Source: Taxillus chinensis
Taxonomy: Eukaryota; Streptophyta; Magnoliopsida; Santalales; Loranthaceae
Assembly: GCA_023512835.1 (NCBI GenBank)
Contig: CM042086.1
Span: 1,467,799-1,531,798, forward strand
Length of the DNA stretch: 64,000 bases
Direction of reading: 5' to 3'
Position 1 is the first letter of the stretch. Each line of letters starts with the position of its first letter. The notes under the pieces were generated by a model. It had not been told where the DNA came from, did no database searches, and was given only the letters and a program-made list of their open reading frames with translations. The position numbers and the translations under genes were made by a program. This document shows, piece by piece, positions 12,312-24,428 of the stretch.

Positions 12312-14431
12312 TGTCACGCCCCCAAATCCCAAAAGGACTAGAACTAAGAGTGTGACTTTCCCATGCCTGCACCCGAAGGGTCAAGGGGTCGGTTTCTAGC
12401 ACTGATATGTACTACACAGTGGGTGCTATCCAAGACATACTTATATAATCATACATCAGGGGTATTCCTGTACCTTTCCACACGCTATGAAGCTAAGGAT
12501 AATATTTTATTAATAATAAAATCATGCTATAAATCCAATACAATTTTCACGGACCCTTGTCCGGATATTCAAATAATAAAACCAATCATGTTATACAAAA
12601 TCCATAAACCAAGTTATACAAAGTGTGAAATGAATAGCAATCAACTTCGGACCAACCTCTAGCGAATGGGTCAATACCTGAAACATGTCAACAAAGTAGG
12701 GGTGAGCACAAGTGCCCAGTAGGTGATACCTGAAACATGTCAACAAAGTAGCGAATGGGTCAATACCTGAAACATCTCCTCACCATCCTATAACATGAAA
12801 TCCTAAATCTACATGATCAATGTATGTTTGTGCCAGTGCAGTGTCCAATTTTATCACAATAAGCTCACATTCAATCACAAATATAACATCACACCATTTA
12901 CATTTTATCCATCAAAGGTTTGCACCGGCAATCCAACCATCCACAGGATCCCCGCTACCAACTCCAAGAATCCCAGTCACTACTAGATAGCCATATGTGG
13001 GACCTGTGGTGTCCCTAATGACAACCTGCCACATATGAGACCTTGGTTAACCAGCCACATAGGGGACCTGTGGCCTCTTGCCAGCCCTATGTGGGACCTG
13101 CGGTTAATCCAACAACCTCCACCACCAAATCCACACATATAACCAACAAATAATAAATTCAATAATCAAAATTCATTCTTATAGCACATCGGAATATTCA
13201 AATTGCTAAACAAATAATAACATGCCACGAATAACAATTATATCACATAATGAATAACAGCAAGTTCAAACAATATTTATTTTATTAAACAAATTATATC
13301 AAGCCAAACAATATTTTTATTAAACTAACAATATCAAGCTAATAATATTAAGCCACAATTAATATTCTGAATGCCAACGTAATGATATCAAGCTAATAAT
13401 TTTATTTGTTTTGTTATTTTTTCTTATTTAGAAACGAAATATCCCAACCTTTGATTCATGTTTTCAAAGTAAAACGAAACACCACCATTCTCGTTGCTCT
13501 AATCCCAATGTCACCAATTGTCAACTTGTTCTCACATCAAGTTCTACTGCATGTCTTCTAATATGACACCCTTACGTATTCCTAATTATTTTTAAATCAC
13601 CACAATTCATAAAAGCTATCACTATCAATGTTGCTTTATTATACTTGTGTAAATTCAAAATTTTACATCTTCGTTGCTTCATTTGTTTATATATATACAT
13701 ATAAACACTATTGCTTTATAAAAACATAAAGGGGGTGATCAGCAGAATTACTACTATCGGGATCTACAAAAAGTGCTACTACTACACATAACAACGAATC
13801 TAAATCATCGTAAGTTTGCTCCGCCTAGACGCTTATCCAAGACCCAATTGACACCTAGTCATCAGTAACGCCATGTATGTGAAAATCAACGGTTATATAT
13901 ACACACACGCACGCACGCACGCAGCGCATATAGCATTAGGGTTGAACTTACACTTTCTCTAACTATGTGTTTCATGCAATAAAATAACGAAGGATCAAGA
14001 ACCACCTACCTCTTGCCTTCCAAAGGGTTAAACTCGCAAGAACGGTCTAGAATCGGCGAAGAATGACGAAGAACACAAAGAACACTATGAACTCTTCTCC
14101 GACAGCTAGGGTTTCTCAAAACAAAGTTATAATGAATAATAAAACCCCAAAACCCTATTTTTAATTAAAATTCGTCATCTTTTTTAATAATTTCTAAAAA
14201 TCCCTCATAAATTCTATTTTTCACTTATGGTTTCTAAAAAGCCCTCATAATTTCTAAAAAGCCCTCAATTTAACTCCTAAAAATTACTAAATAACCCCTA
14301 GAAGCTTCTGGACCTCTAACTAGGCCCAAATATAGTCAAAATGATCATATTAATGGCCACGTTCTCAAAATAACATTATTAACATCAAATATAGATTATA
14401 AGTTATGCTAACACATATACGAATCTTTATA
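12312..14431 (+). mobile_element. Solo LTR B
   Basis: This 2.1-kb solo LTR starts TGTCACGCCCCC and ends CGAATCTTTATA (family end CTTTACA). The 5-bp duplication GTTTC lies on both sides (12307-12311 and 14432-14436). It aligns with LTR A from the first base and with inverted LTR C. The middle contains repeated blocks ending in GTGGGACCTGTGG or GGGGACCTG (about 12990-13105). No internal region is attached, so it is a recombined solo LTR inside element X. Confidence 0.82.
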
Positions 14432-15109
14432 GTTTCTAACTTATTTTAACAATAACTTAAGGTTAACTAGTCTGAAAGTGATGTTGAATTTCTCAAGGTC
14501 TAGAGTTCTACCTTTTTTTTATTTTTAAAATTTTTTGTTAAAATTGAAATTAAGTCCAATGTATCCTAAACAGCTAAAAAGAATCCTAGCAATTTAATTT
14601 TTCCATTTTTGAATTATTTGTTAAAAATTAAACGCAATTTTTCTTAAGCTTTAAAAGAAATCCTATAATTATTAACGTCTAAAATTACTTCTAAGTTATC
14701 CTAAAGTTCAAAGAAAACCCAAAGTCAAATTTATTTTAAATTCTATGTTGACATTCTAATTTAAATTATTATAATGATCCTAAGGTAAAAGTAATAGTGA
14801 AAAGAAAAAAAACCAAGTTTTAAAAAAAGGCACAAGTGATAAAAAGGGTTTTGTGTGTTTGTTTGTCGTTTTTTTTTGTTTGAAAAACATTTTTTTGTTT
14901 AGAAAACATTTTTTTGTTTGAATTTTTTTTTTGAAGAACTCTCTTTTTTTCTTTTTTTGGTTTGGATTTTTTGTTCAATTTCTTTTTATTGGGGAAAAGT
15001 GTTTTTGTGTTTTTTTTTGTATTTTTTTAGAAAACAATTTTAAATAAGAATAAAAAAACAAATAAACACAAGTGTGTTGTGTGTGAAAGTGACATCCACA
15101 AAAAGAAAA

Positions 15110-15185
15110 TTCACACTTTTTTTTTCTCTCCCTCTTTTCCTCTTTTTCTTCTTTTTTTCTTTTTTTTCTTTCTTCTTTTACAGTA
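15110..15185. repeat. Polypyrimidine tract
   Basis: A run of TTTTTTTCTCTCCCTC-like sequence inside element X. It is low complexity with no coding value. Confidence 0.8.
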
Positions 15186-17183
15186 TTACAACATCATTAG
15201 GTTGCACAACCCATAGTTACAAAATTATAAACGGCCTAAACTAACATCACCTATGGCCAAGTAGAATAAACACAACTAAAACAAAAACATAAGATAATAC
15301 ACAATGGTGCTACAAAGCACAACACAACCTTCTTCATACAAAATACAATACCTGACCAACACATAAATAAACCAGGCAACCAAGCAAAAAGCGCATTGAA
15401 TCCATGCTGTCTAGGGAAGGCATGTCAGTGAGCACAAGAAAGGGGGAGGGGGAAAGAAAATAAAATAAAGAAATAAAACAGATCCCGATGTTTCCTTCTT
15501 TTTTTTTTCTCTTTTTTTTCTTCTTAGTGTAACACTACAATGGACAGGAAAAATAGATAGGCAGAAGGGCAACACCAAACCAAAAATAAAAGCATAGACC
15601 AGACCGTGGCGTTTTTTATCAGCCGTGTTGGAACCAAAACAAACCCCAAATGAGAAAACAACACAGACAAAAAAAACTATATATCCACCCAAGAAAAACA
15701 ACATAAGCAAAGAAAAACAACAGAAAAACACAGTAAACACTCAAACAGACAACACGAACGCAGTGAGGCTACATGACATCCAATTCCTAGAGGCAGAACA
15801 AGACCAACTTGAAAACATCAAACGAAAGCATGACCCAAGAATGTGAAGAAACTTTTTTTTTAAATCAGGCTTAGAAAACGTGCACTTAGTGAGATTAACA
15901 CTGCCTCAAACATAAACAAAAAAATTGTACAGAGATAGAGACAACACAACTAGAAATCAAGCTTAGAAAACGTGCCCTTAAAGATATTAACACTGCCTCA
16001 AAGATAAATGAAAAAATAATGTACAAGTTTGCAGACAACACAACTGGTAATCAACACGCAAGCAAACATGTAGGCTAACGAGCGTGAAATTGGGGGAACA
16101 TAAGAAAAAAATGAGCAAAACAAGCATAAACAAAACAGAAGACACCAACCACACTCGAGTTCCTATGGACGTCCTTCTATGACACTGACCGGCCGTTGGG
16201 TAGCTTCTTCTACCCTCCTCTCGTGGCTTGGGGTCGCACAAGAACAACACAAGTCGCTGGATCCTTCTTCTATCCACCTTCTTCAATGGCTTGGCATCGC
16301 GTACGGGCAGTGTAGAACTGCTGGGCCGGACTCTGATTCGGCCCTTGGGGAGGAGTCAGTGGCACCTTTTTTTTGACAGAAAGAAGGGAGATGAAAGTGA
16401 TGGACGGGGAGCGCTCTGAACTGGCCGGCGAAATGCTCTCCGGCCAAAAGGGATAGAGGCTCTCCACTGGGTTCGCTGGAGAAGATGGAAAAGGTGATGG
16501 GGTTTGGAGTGTGTGCTTTTAGAGGAAGAGAGACGGCCGATTTGGTGTTTGGGAAAGAGGTGGAGCCAGAAGGAGAGGGATAACGTTTTTTGGTTCTGGG
16601 GAGGGAGCTAATGAGGGATACTCCACACTGGTCGGCAGGACGATTTCCGGCCAGGGGAGTGAGGCTCTTGGTGGGAGGAGACGGATGGTTTGTTTTTCGG
16701 AAAAGGAGAAGAGAGTGATGAGGAAACGATGGTTGGGTGTGCATTTTTTTTGATGACGGATCGGAGAACCAGAGAGTGGGGTGAGAGATGGAGATGCGAG
16801 AGGCGATGGGGCGATGGACTTTTTGAGCTAACCAGAGGGTGCAGAGGGACGAACGGCTTGGGTGTAGGCAATCAGGGAAAGGGAGAGATAATGATGAATC
16901 GGGGGAAGAAGAAACCAAAGAGGAGAGGGGGGGTCTGTTTTTTTCGGGACATGGAACCAGAAAGAGAGGAAGAGATGAGCGACTGGGTTTATATAGGCTA
17001 GAGGGGCTAGGGTTTGCGCTGGGGGTTAGAGAACGGCGCAAACTTGGTCGTGGGTTAACGGCGAGGTTTGATCCCAGAGAGAAGAGGCAACCATGGTTCG
17101 AACCATGGTTTGGTTTGGCGAGGGACATCGGCAATTCGTGCTATCTCCAGTTGGCACCGGTATGGGACGCCGATGGTCCTCCG

Positions 17184-19520
17184 TGTAAAGATTCGTATTT
17201 GGGTAGTTTTGAGAGATAGTCATTCTATGAAAATGTAACTATCTAGACGGTAGTGTAGCCGTCGATGTGAACATTTTGACTGTACTTGGGCCCGATTTCG
17301 AGTCGGGGCCCCGTTTGACCCGATTGTTGACTTTTCGGGGTTTATTGGTTGACTTTGCGTTTGAGCAGTCATTTGAGTGTGATAATATCTTAACAGTGTT
17401 GTGTTCGTCATTTCGAGCATTTTGACAGTAATTTGACTCAATTTGGAGTTCGTGACCTCGAGAGGTCAATTATTGCTGGGAGGCCAATTATTGGCAACGG
17501 TATATATATATATAATTAAGAACTACCTTAGCTCTTTAATTTCCAATTATTGGTGCATGCGTGTTTGAGCAAGAGAGAGAGATAGAAGGTGAAGAGCGTG
17601 AAGAGCTTTCTTGGCGATTTTGGGGCGATTGGAGCTCGTGGATCGCAATAAACCTTTCCAAGTAGGTGTCCTTAACTGTCTTATCTCGATCCTATCTTTG
17701 AATATGTGATCTGTGGTTGTATGAGTGTGTATTTTATGAGGGTTGAGAAGTCAACCATGGAGGTCTAGATTTAGATCTAGATGAATATATGATTTGTGTG
17801 TATTTCTGATGTTATCGTGCGAATTAGAGGCGTTTAGGATGCGTTTTGAGGTAAATATTGCAGTTTATTGCGTAAAACATGTGTTTATGAGTGTCTGGGG
17901 GTCACTGGGTTGCTTCCAGACGAAGAACAGGCCAAAAACGACGATGAAACGAGACCCAAGCGAGTGTTAGGGTCGACGGACCAGGTCAAGACTTCGTGAT
18001 CGCAGTATGGAGTCAACGATTTAGTTAGATCAGCATTATGGAGTCGCAGCCTTCGTAGTCGCAGATTATGGAGTCAACAACTTAGTTAGTCCGGATCAGT
18101 AGTCCGGAGTAGTTAGTCCGGATCGTAGTCCGAAGTAGTTAGTCCGGATCAATGTCCGAGTAGTTAGCCTGGATCGTAGTCCAGGAGCGATTAGTCCTGG
18201 ATCGTATTCCGAAGAGTTAGTCCAGAGCGATGATCCGGATCAGTAGTCCGGAGGAGTTAGTCCGGATCAATAGTCCGGAGTAGTTAGTCCGGATCGTAGT
18301 CCGGATCAGCAGCAGTGTTCTGCAGACATTGTAACCATTATGCCTCTCCACATTAAAGTATTATACTTAAGTTACAATGTAAATAACGAAATACCCCCCT
18401 ATTTGGATTCAAAGAAAAATACTAGAAAAATTAATTCTCACTCTTTCAAAATGTGAAAATTGGGATTTAGTGTAAAATCTCGGAAAAACCCAAAAGTTCG
18501 TAGTGGTGAATTTTTGGAAAGTGGGGTTAGACATCTCAGAAAAATCCCCAAAAATCAGATTATCTTATTTATGATATGGGAACCCAATGCCGGGACTTTT
18601 GATTTTAAGAAAATAGTTGTTATGGGTACTTCCTTCATAAATCAAGGATTGAGGTTTTACTTGTGAAGACTGGCTACAGTTCCAAAGGAAGTGTTGAGAA
18701 TGACATGCCATACTCATGTTAGTATATTGGTGTGAGGTATTGAGGCATGGACTCCGTGACTTGTTTGGGTTCTCACCGTGATGCACCGATGGTGCTATGT
18801 GGTTGACGTGGCAGGCATATGCACCGATGGCAGGCCTGTGTGGCAACTGTGGCCGGGCATATTGCGCTGTGGACATGCTAAGGCCTGAGTTGAGCCGTTG
18901 AGCTCGTGGAGCTAGGGCTAAATGCCCTGAGCTGGGATCCCATGGAGGATCGTGGACAAGTTGTCCTGTATAGGCAGGCTGAGTCCTGATGTCTGTTTGC
19001 AGGCTGAGTCCTGTTGATTGTGCACACTACACAGTGCACGAGTACACAGAGCATGTAGTATAGACTTGTATGTCCGCATGATGTGGAGTATTGGGGTCAC
19101 CTACTGAGCTTGTCGCTCACCCCTACTTGTTGTTTACCTTTTTCAAGTGTGACCCGAGACTAGTGGAGGACTTTCTTCCAGGAGGACGTGCCCACTACTC
19201 TGATGTATGCTACAATACTGTATGTTGTATTGTGTATTGTATTATGTTTGTATCCCGAACATGGGTCCGTGGACAGTTATATTTGCATGCTGTTTGTGAT
19301 GTGATGTCTGTATGACTGTTTGACTCATTGTATGCATGATGATATATGAGAATGTACAGGATTACCCTTGATGTATGACTGTACAGGGTTGCATATTTGA
19401 GACAGCACCCGCGGTGTAGTCTCCATTGGTTCTAGTCACCAACCCCTTGACTTATCGGGTGCGGGCAAGGGGAAGTCATGTTCCTGGTTCCGGATTTTCT
19501 TGGAATTCGGGGGCGTGACA
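17184..19520 (-). mobile_element. Solo LTR C (inverted copy)
   Basis: On the minus strand it starts TGTCACGCCCCCGAATTCC and ends CGAATCTTTACA. It is flanked by the 5-bp duplication CTCCG (17179-17183 and 19521-19525). The family landmarks appear in reverse order: GCCCGCACCCGATAAGTCAA near 19450, then AGTAGGGGTGAGCGACAAGC near 19110. In mid-LTR, where A and B carry GTGGGACC blocks, C instead has an array of AGTTAGTCCGGATC/GTAGTCCGG units. It is 2.3 kb with no internal region, hence a solo LTR. Confidence 0.85.
18080..18310. repeat. Minisatellite of TTAGTCCGGATCGTAGTCCGG units
   Basis: Tandem, slightly degenerate units alternate TTAGTCCGGATC with GTAGTCCGGAGTAG. The array lies inside solo LTR C. 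Confidence 0.85.
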
Positions 19521-20418
19521 CTCCGAGATCGCGGCGTCCGTGGCGTGGCTGTAGTGAAGAGGACGAATGGGAAAGGGAGAGAGAAAGGAAGAAGACAAGG
19601 TGGTTTGGTGGGAAGAGATAAGAACAGGTCGATGTATATGGCTGTAAAAATTTTTTTTTTTTGTTTTTGTAAAATTTGTTTTTTTTTTTTTTTTTTTGTT
19701 TTTGTTTTTGGTTTTGATTTTTATTTTATTTATTTTCAATCAATCATGGGCTGACACGTGTCCTTGAGACGAGCGGGAAGAGAAATAAAAGAGAAAATTA
19801 TTTGTTTTGGGTTTTTTAACTGATGTCTTTTGGTTTTCGGGATCGGCAGGACAAACCGGATATCAAAAAATCTTGAAAAATTTGCTTTTGGACTTGGGGC
19901 GTCGTGACGAGCAACCCCGTGTTAATTTTATTCGAAAACGATCCTGTTTTTACGGCAAGCCTATACCGAGGTTATTTATTACCGAAAAATGATTTATTTT
20001 TAATTTTTAATGACAAAGGCCCCGAGAGCAAATATATACACTATATATGTCAAAGTTCTCAGAATGACGAGTAGGATAGAAAAATGAGGTTCGTGACCTG
20101 ATCCGAAGTGCCATTAGAAAAGTCAATTATCGGTTTGACCACCATTGGCGGCCCGAACGCTGTTTCGACCATATCTTCTTCATTTGACCTCGGAATTGAA
20201 TGTGGTCGATGGCGTTGATCCTCGAATTTGATTTTCTATCGCTCAGGACTGACTCTTTGGCATTTGGAGGCTTTTCTTGAATAATGTCTTGAAATCGGGC
20301 ATTTGCGCTCAATGGTCACGACTCTATCGTTCTACAAAATTTCAACAAACCGAAGCGGCATAGAAGGAAAATTGAATTTGATAAAATGTGTCCAACCCGG
20401 ACAAAATAGGGTCCAACA

Positions 20419-20874
20419 ATTATTTATTTAATTAAACTAACTCAATCAAGCCCAATTAATATTTAAATTGTAAACTAGCAATGTTAAGCCTAAACCTGGC
20501 CCAAACCCATAAAGTCAAGGGAAACAAGACCGGCTCAAAAGACTAGCCCGATAAACGTTGCCAACCCAAAAAGGACTGGCACTTTCAAATCATACGGAGG
20601 GAGGCACTAAGTGCTGCCGTCCTCCAAAAAAGAAACGTGCAGCAAGGGCTTGCCCTGCCGCTGCCCGACTATACTGTCGTGCAGTAGTCTAGTGCTGCAA
20701 ATAAGGCCAGGCCGATTGGCCTGGCACTATAATAACTATAATAATAATGATTGTAATACTAATGATAGATAGTTAGCTTTATGCAGGACGTGGGCGGGTG
20801 AAATGTGGAGCCATGGGACAATCAGGAGCCGACCTAGTGTGGACACTAATGCACATCTAAAAATATCAACGTTA

Positions 20875-20912
<38 letters not shown>

Positions 20913-22127
20913 TATGGCGGTCCCCCATCACCAAACTGTAGGTTCACGCAGTTGGAATGTCGCCTGCATCTCATGGAAAAGGACTCATGTGCCTGGCGGG
21001 AAAGGCCAAGCCAAATGGCCTAGCATCTCTTAAGGGTGATTATATATAAATATATATATTTGTTTAGGTGATCAGGTCGTTGACCATTGGTGCACACCAT
21101 CGCCGCGCGGAACGAAGGAGTCTTGCCGAAGGGTTATATGTGATAGCATTAACACCTAATAATAATAATAACAATGATTGATGTAGTGTTTTTTTAAAAA
21201 AAGATAATGATGAAAAAGGGGCATATATATATATCGGCCACAGACTACAACTCTGGAGTTGGGAATGGAGAAGGGGAGGAACGAAGGAAAAGAAATAGGC
21301 GATGGAAATCAAATATGACAACGTCAGGTTTAAATAAACGAAATTGCATGCCTCGATAAATCAATATACATATACCACCTCAGGATTTAATATAGGTTTA
21401 TCTCTAACACTAGCAACTTGCACTCATGAAATAGAGCAATGAAGAGTATAGGTTCACCTACCTAATTTTAGTCTCGAAGGATTGATAGAATGCAACAGCT
21501 TCAATTCTACAACTTCTCTCTCACCAAGCTCCGCGCACAACACACAACGAAGAGAACCCATGGTTTCTACCCTAGGTACTTCCTTTTATACTCTCACATA
21601 TATATATATATATATGTGTGTGTGTATATATATATATTTCTTATTTCTATTAAATCTAATAATAAGCTTTTAATATTTAAACTTATTTTAATAATAATAT
21701 AGTAATAGGATTAGTAATTATAATAAAAATGATAATAATCCCAATAATTGCATCCATAATAATAGCAATATCATTGATTATAATAATAATAACTCAAAAT
21801 ACCTAAATAATTATCTTAATGGTATTAACATTATAATAATAAAAAAACAATAGTTACATAAATAATAATAATAATCACCCTTTTAATTATTATAATAATA
21901 ATTCAAATACTTAGATAATCATATTAATAATATTACCATTATAATAACAGAATATTATTTTAATAATCATAATAATATCTAATAATGAACTCAAAATATT
22001 AAAATCATCATATTAATAATAATAATAATAACCCAAAATGCTAACACTAAGGCCACGCTGCCGAATGAATTTTCCTCACTCTGTTCAGGGGCTAATTCCA
22101 ATCATACCCAGGTACGGGTCTTAAACA
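20419..22127 (+). mobile_element. LTR A, right part
   Basis: After element X and its ATTAT duplication, sequence of the A family resumes (AATCAAGCCCAATTAATATT, compare AAGCCAAACAATATT in B). It carries on through GGTTCACCTACCT and a CGAAG-rich stretch near 21420-21560, and ends in TACGGGTCTTAAACA, which corresponds to the family end TACGAATCTTTACA. It contains TA runs at about 20877-20911 and 21598-21640 and a duplicated GGCCAGGCCGATTGGCCTGGCA-like block at about 20706 and 21005. Total A length is about 2.8 kb, longer than B or C. Confidence 0.62.
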
Positions 22128-22169
22128 CTGATCGTAGAGTATGAAGGGGTGTGGCCAGTAGGAGTTATC
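22122..22169 (+). repeat. 48-bp direct repeat, right copy
   Basis: Matches 10949-10996 with one mismatch. Here it continues into TATCCCCACATAGAACTTG, not into the LTR. Confidence 0.85.
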
Positions 22170-22184
22170 CCCACATAGAACTTG

Positions 22185-22290
22185 TTTAGTAAAACTTAGC
22201 TCCAACCCAAGAGATAAGTCCTTCAACCCAGAGATGTGGCAGTATATAATACTAACAAGTGTCCTACAATGTATGGCATGTGCCACTAAG
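22185..22290 (+). repeat. Imperfect inverted repeat, left arm
   Basis: The segment from GTAAAACTTAGCTCCAACCC through AGTCCTTCAACCCAGAGATG to TATATAATACT matches the reverse complement of about 23665-23770 with substitutions and small gaps. The two arms enclose the TRIM-like element. Confidence 0.65.
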
Positions 22291-22596
22291 TACCCTATTA
22301 ATTCTCCAGTAACAAGACGAAGAATACGTTAAGTCCTCCACTACCTTGTAGCACTTATCCCTTGTTATCGTTGGCTGCTGCTACTAGCAACTCATTCGCT
22401 AGAGACTCCAGCGGTGCCACCATCCCAGCTATCAACCACCTGTTGAGATGCAGCCCAAGCCCCACTGCAAACCCCTTGGCGCTCCACGTACGATTGATCT
22501 AGTACATAACCCAAGCCACAACTTGGATGATGGGCAACAAGAGGGCGAGGCCGCGATTGTCACTATTAGTGATGTTAACAACCTGTTGCGTGGCCA

Positions 22597-23580
22597 TGCG
22601 TCACACCCAGAGTTTTGGGATGTCTCTCGATGGCACATATCAATTTGGAAGAAGTGTTATTTAAAGGAGAGAAGCTGGTTGAAGCGTAGATGATGCACAA
22701 TGGAAAGCTCCAAACAGTTAGTGTCTGAGAATGAATAGAGCTCCTTTGGAGTTCAAACGTACTGAGCCACTTGAGTGTGAAGAGCATGCCACTAGTTAAG
22801 GACTTGACATTGAAAAAGGAATTTGGTCATTCTTATACAAACTGGTTGAAAACTAAAATTGTTCTCCTGATGAACCCAATAGCATGGCGAAACCGATTTA
22901 CGTGTATTTTAACTCTCAAAGGTTGAACTTAGCAAGCCGAGATGATGGAAAGCTAAGTAACGCAATGGTTTGAGAGGCACATGAAATCTGATCCCGTGAC
23001 AAGTGGTATCAGAGCTGAACTGGCCCGTATCCTGAAGACTCGCTAAGCACTCTCGTGAGCAACATAATCCCAAGGTAGGAGCTCACAGAGGTGAGTCGAC
23101 CGGTAACTTGCACGTTCGTGTCCACAAAGGTGGAGTATCCTAGAGTGTGATATAGAGTTAGGCAAGGGGATATAAAGGAGTGCACTAGACAATCTTGGAA
23201 GTCTCTTATCCGTTAGACATTGGACGAGCGGAAAAGATTTGGGTGAAGGTGTTGCAATCTGTAAGAAAGCGATGTGAACCAGTTGACATTGGGCTAATAG
23301 GAGGCATCAAGGAAGATGTCACAACCTGCAGAGAAGCGATATTAACATCCGCAATGAGAGTGTTGTAAGAATTGGGTGGAGGATAATGTCACGTTCCGAG
23401 TTTTGAGACGTTTTTCAGTAACACATTCTAATTTGGAAGAAGTGTTACTTAAAGGAAAAGGACTGGTTGAAGTGTAGATGATGCGCAGATAGTTGGAATT
23501 TAAGAATAGATGGAACTCTTTTGGAATTCAAACGTGCCGACTTACTTGAGTGTGGAAAGCAACAGGAAGGCAAGGACAAT
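22597..23580 (+). mobile_element. TRIM-like LTR element remnant
   Basis: A 5' LTR of about 405 bp (22597-23001) is followed two bases later by a primer-binding site TGGTATCAGAGC (23004-23015), complementary to the 3' end of initiator tRNA-Met. Only about 370 bp of non-coding internal DNA follow, then a purine-rich tract (TGGGTGGAGGATAA) and the start of a second LTR at 23387 (TGTCACGTTCCGAGTTTTG). The LTRs share CAATTTGGAAGAAGTGTTA / CTAATTTGGAAGAAGTGTTA and AGATGATGC blocks. The 3' LTR fades after about 190 bp, so it is truncated or diverged. No gag or pol is present, as in TRIM elements. Confidence 0.7.
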
Positions 23581-24428
23581 ATTGCCAAATGAGTTGGCGG
23601 TGGCAGGTCCAGCAAGGCAAGTCACAGTGGTACAAGAGTGACTTAATGTATCTATTAACTCGTTAACAAGATTAGTATCACATGACATGTACATGACTAT
23701 ATTCTCAGTATTATATATTGTTACATCCTTGGGTTGAAGGATTTACTTTCGAGTTAAAAGTAAGTTTTGCCCAACCTTTGATATTGATTTGACCTCAAAT
23801 CATCGGATCTCCATCCATGGGCTCGTAGATCAAGGCGCAACAAAAGTTGTAGTAACGAGGTGCATCAAGATGCCTGTAATGTTTTGGCGAGACGTGATCA
23901 TGGAGGCGAGGTCTCTCAAGTGAAATGGGTCTAAGTCAAGGAAGATGACGGCATTCCAAAAGCTGGAGTTCGGGGTGGTAAACATGATCGAGAGCATAAA
24001 CGATCCGTGTGCAGGAAAGAAGAACTAGGTAAATAAAGTATAATTTTTAACAAAATAGATAGTGAAATTCATAGGAATGATGGTTATTACGTAAAAAAAA
24101 TTGAACACAAATTTCTGTAAATAGCCTTTTTATATGTAGGCATCACGCGGCATATGCAATGTATGCATAGACAAATTTCAACATGCGAGTGATGGAAGGC
24201 TGAGAGGTAAACAAACATTTACTCGGTCTCAAGGTAAACTAGTTCCTCAAACCCGTTTTACTGGTAACGCATTTCAGTTTTGAGGTTTTTAAACTGCCAG
24301 CCGCCTCTGTAATTTTTTTATCGTATTATTTAAAAAGACAAGCTTATTAATGGCACTCATACACTAAACAGAAGTTTCTTATTCGGTCACATCATATAAT
24401 TCAAGACACAAATCCTGTGGTCCATCCA
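23581..24428. other. Intergenic DNA, 3' flank of the Shg1-like gene
   Basis: It contains the right arm of the inverted repeat (about 23665-23770) and then unassigned sequence. The bases just before 24429 would be the 3' UTR of the minus-strand gene. No other frame is supported. Confidence 0.4.

Larger units (their letters stand above)
12072..20418 (-). mobile_element. Element X: long solo-LTR-like insertion hosting LTRs B and C
   Basis: X begins TGTCATCATCGG, ends GGGTCCAACA (TG...CA), and is flanked by the 5-bp duplication ATTAT (12067-12071 and 20419-20423). Removing B and C leaves about 3.9 kb without gag or pol similarity, so I read it as a solo LTR of a long-LTR Ty3/gypsy element. The ends recall Tat/Ogre-type LTRs, but that is from memory of their style and not tested. 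A TATATAAACCC box on the minus strand near 16986-16998 suggests minus orientation. The interior holds T-rich tracts (14870-15180) and a GC-rich Ser/Pro-like open stretch (about 16280-17130, minus) that is probably LTR or leader sequence, not a gene. Confidence 0.72.

Noticed and set aside
16283..17134. 283-codon Ser/Pro-rich minus-strand frame, plus overlapping plus-strand frames
   Set aside because: It is low complexity, has no domain or splice pattern, and lies inside LTR element X; open frames on both strands indicate composition, not a gene.
18080..18310. Repeat array considered as a CRISPR array
   Set aside because: Units are contiguous and degenerate without unique spacers, and the context is a plant LTR.
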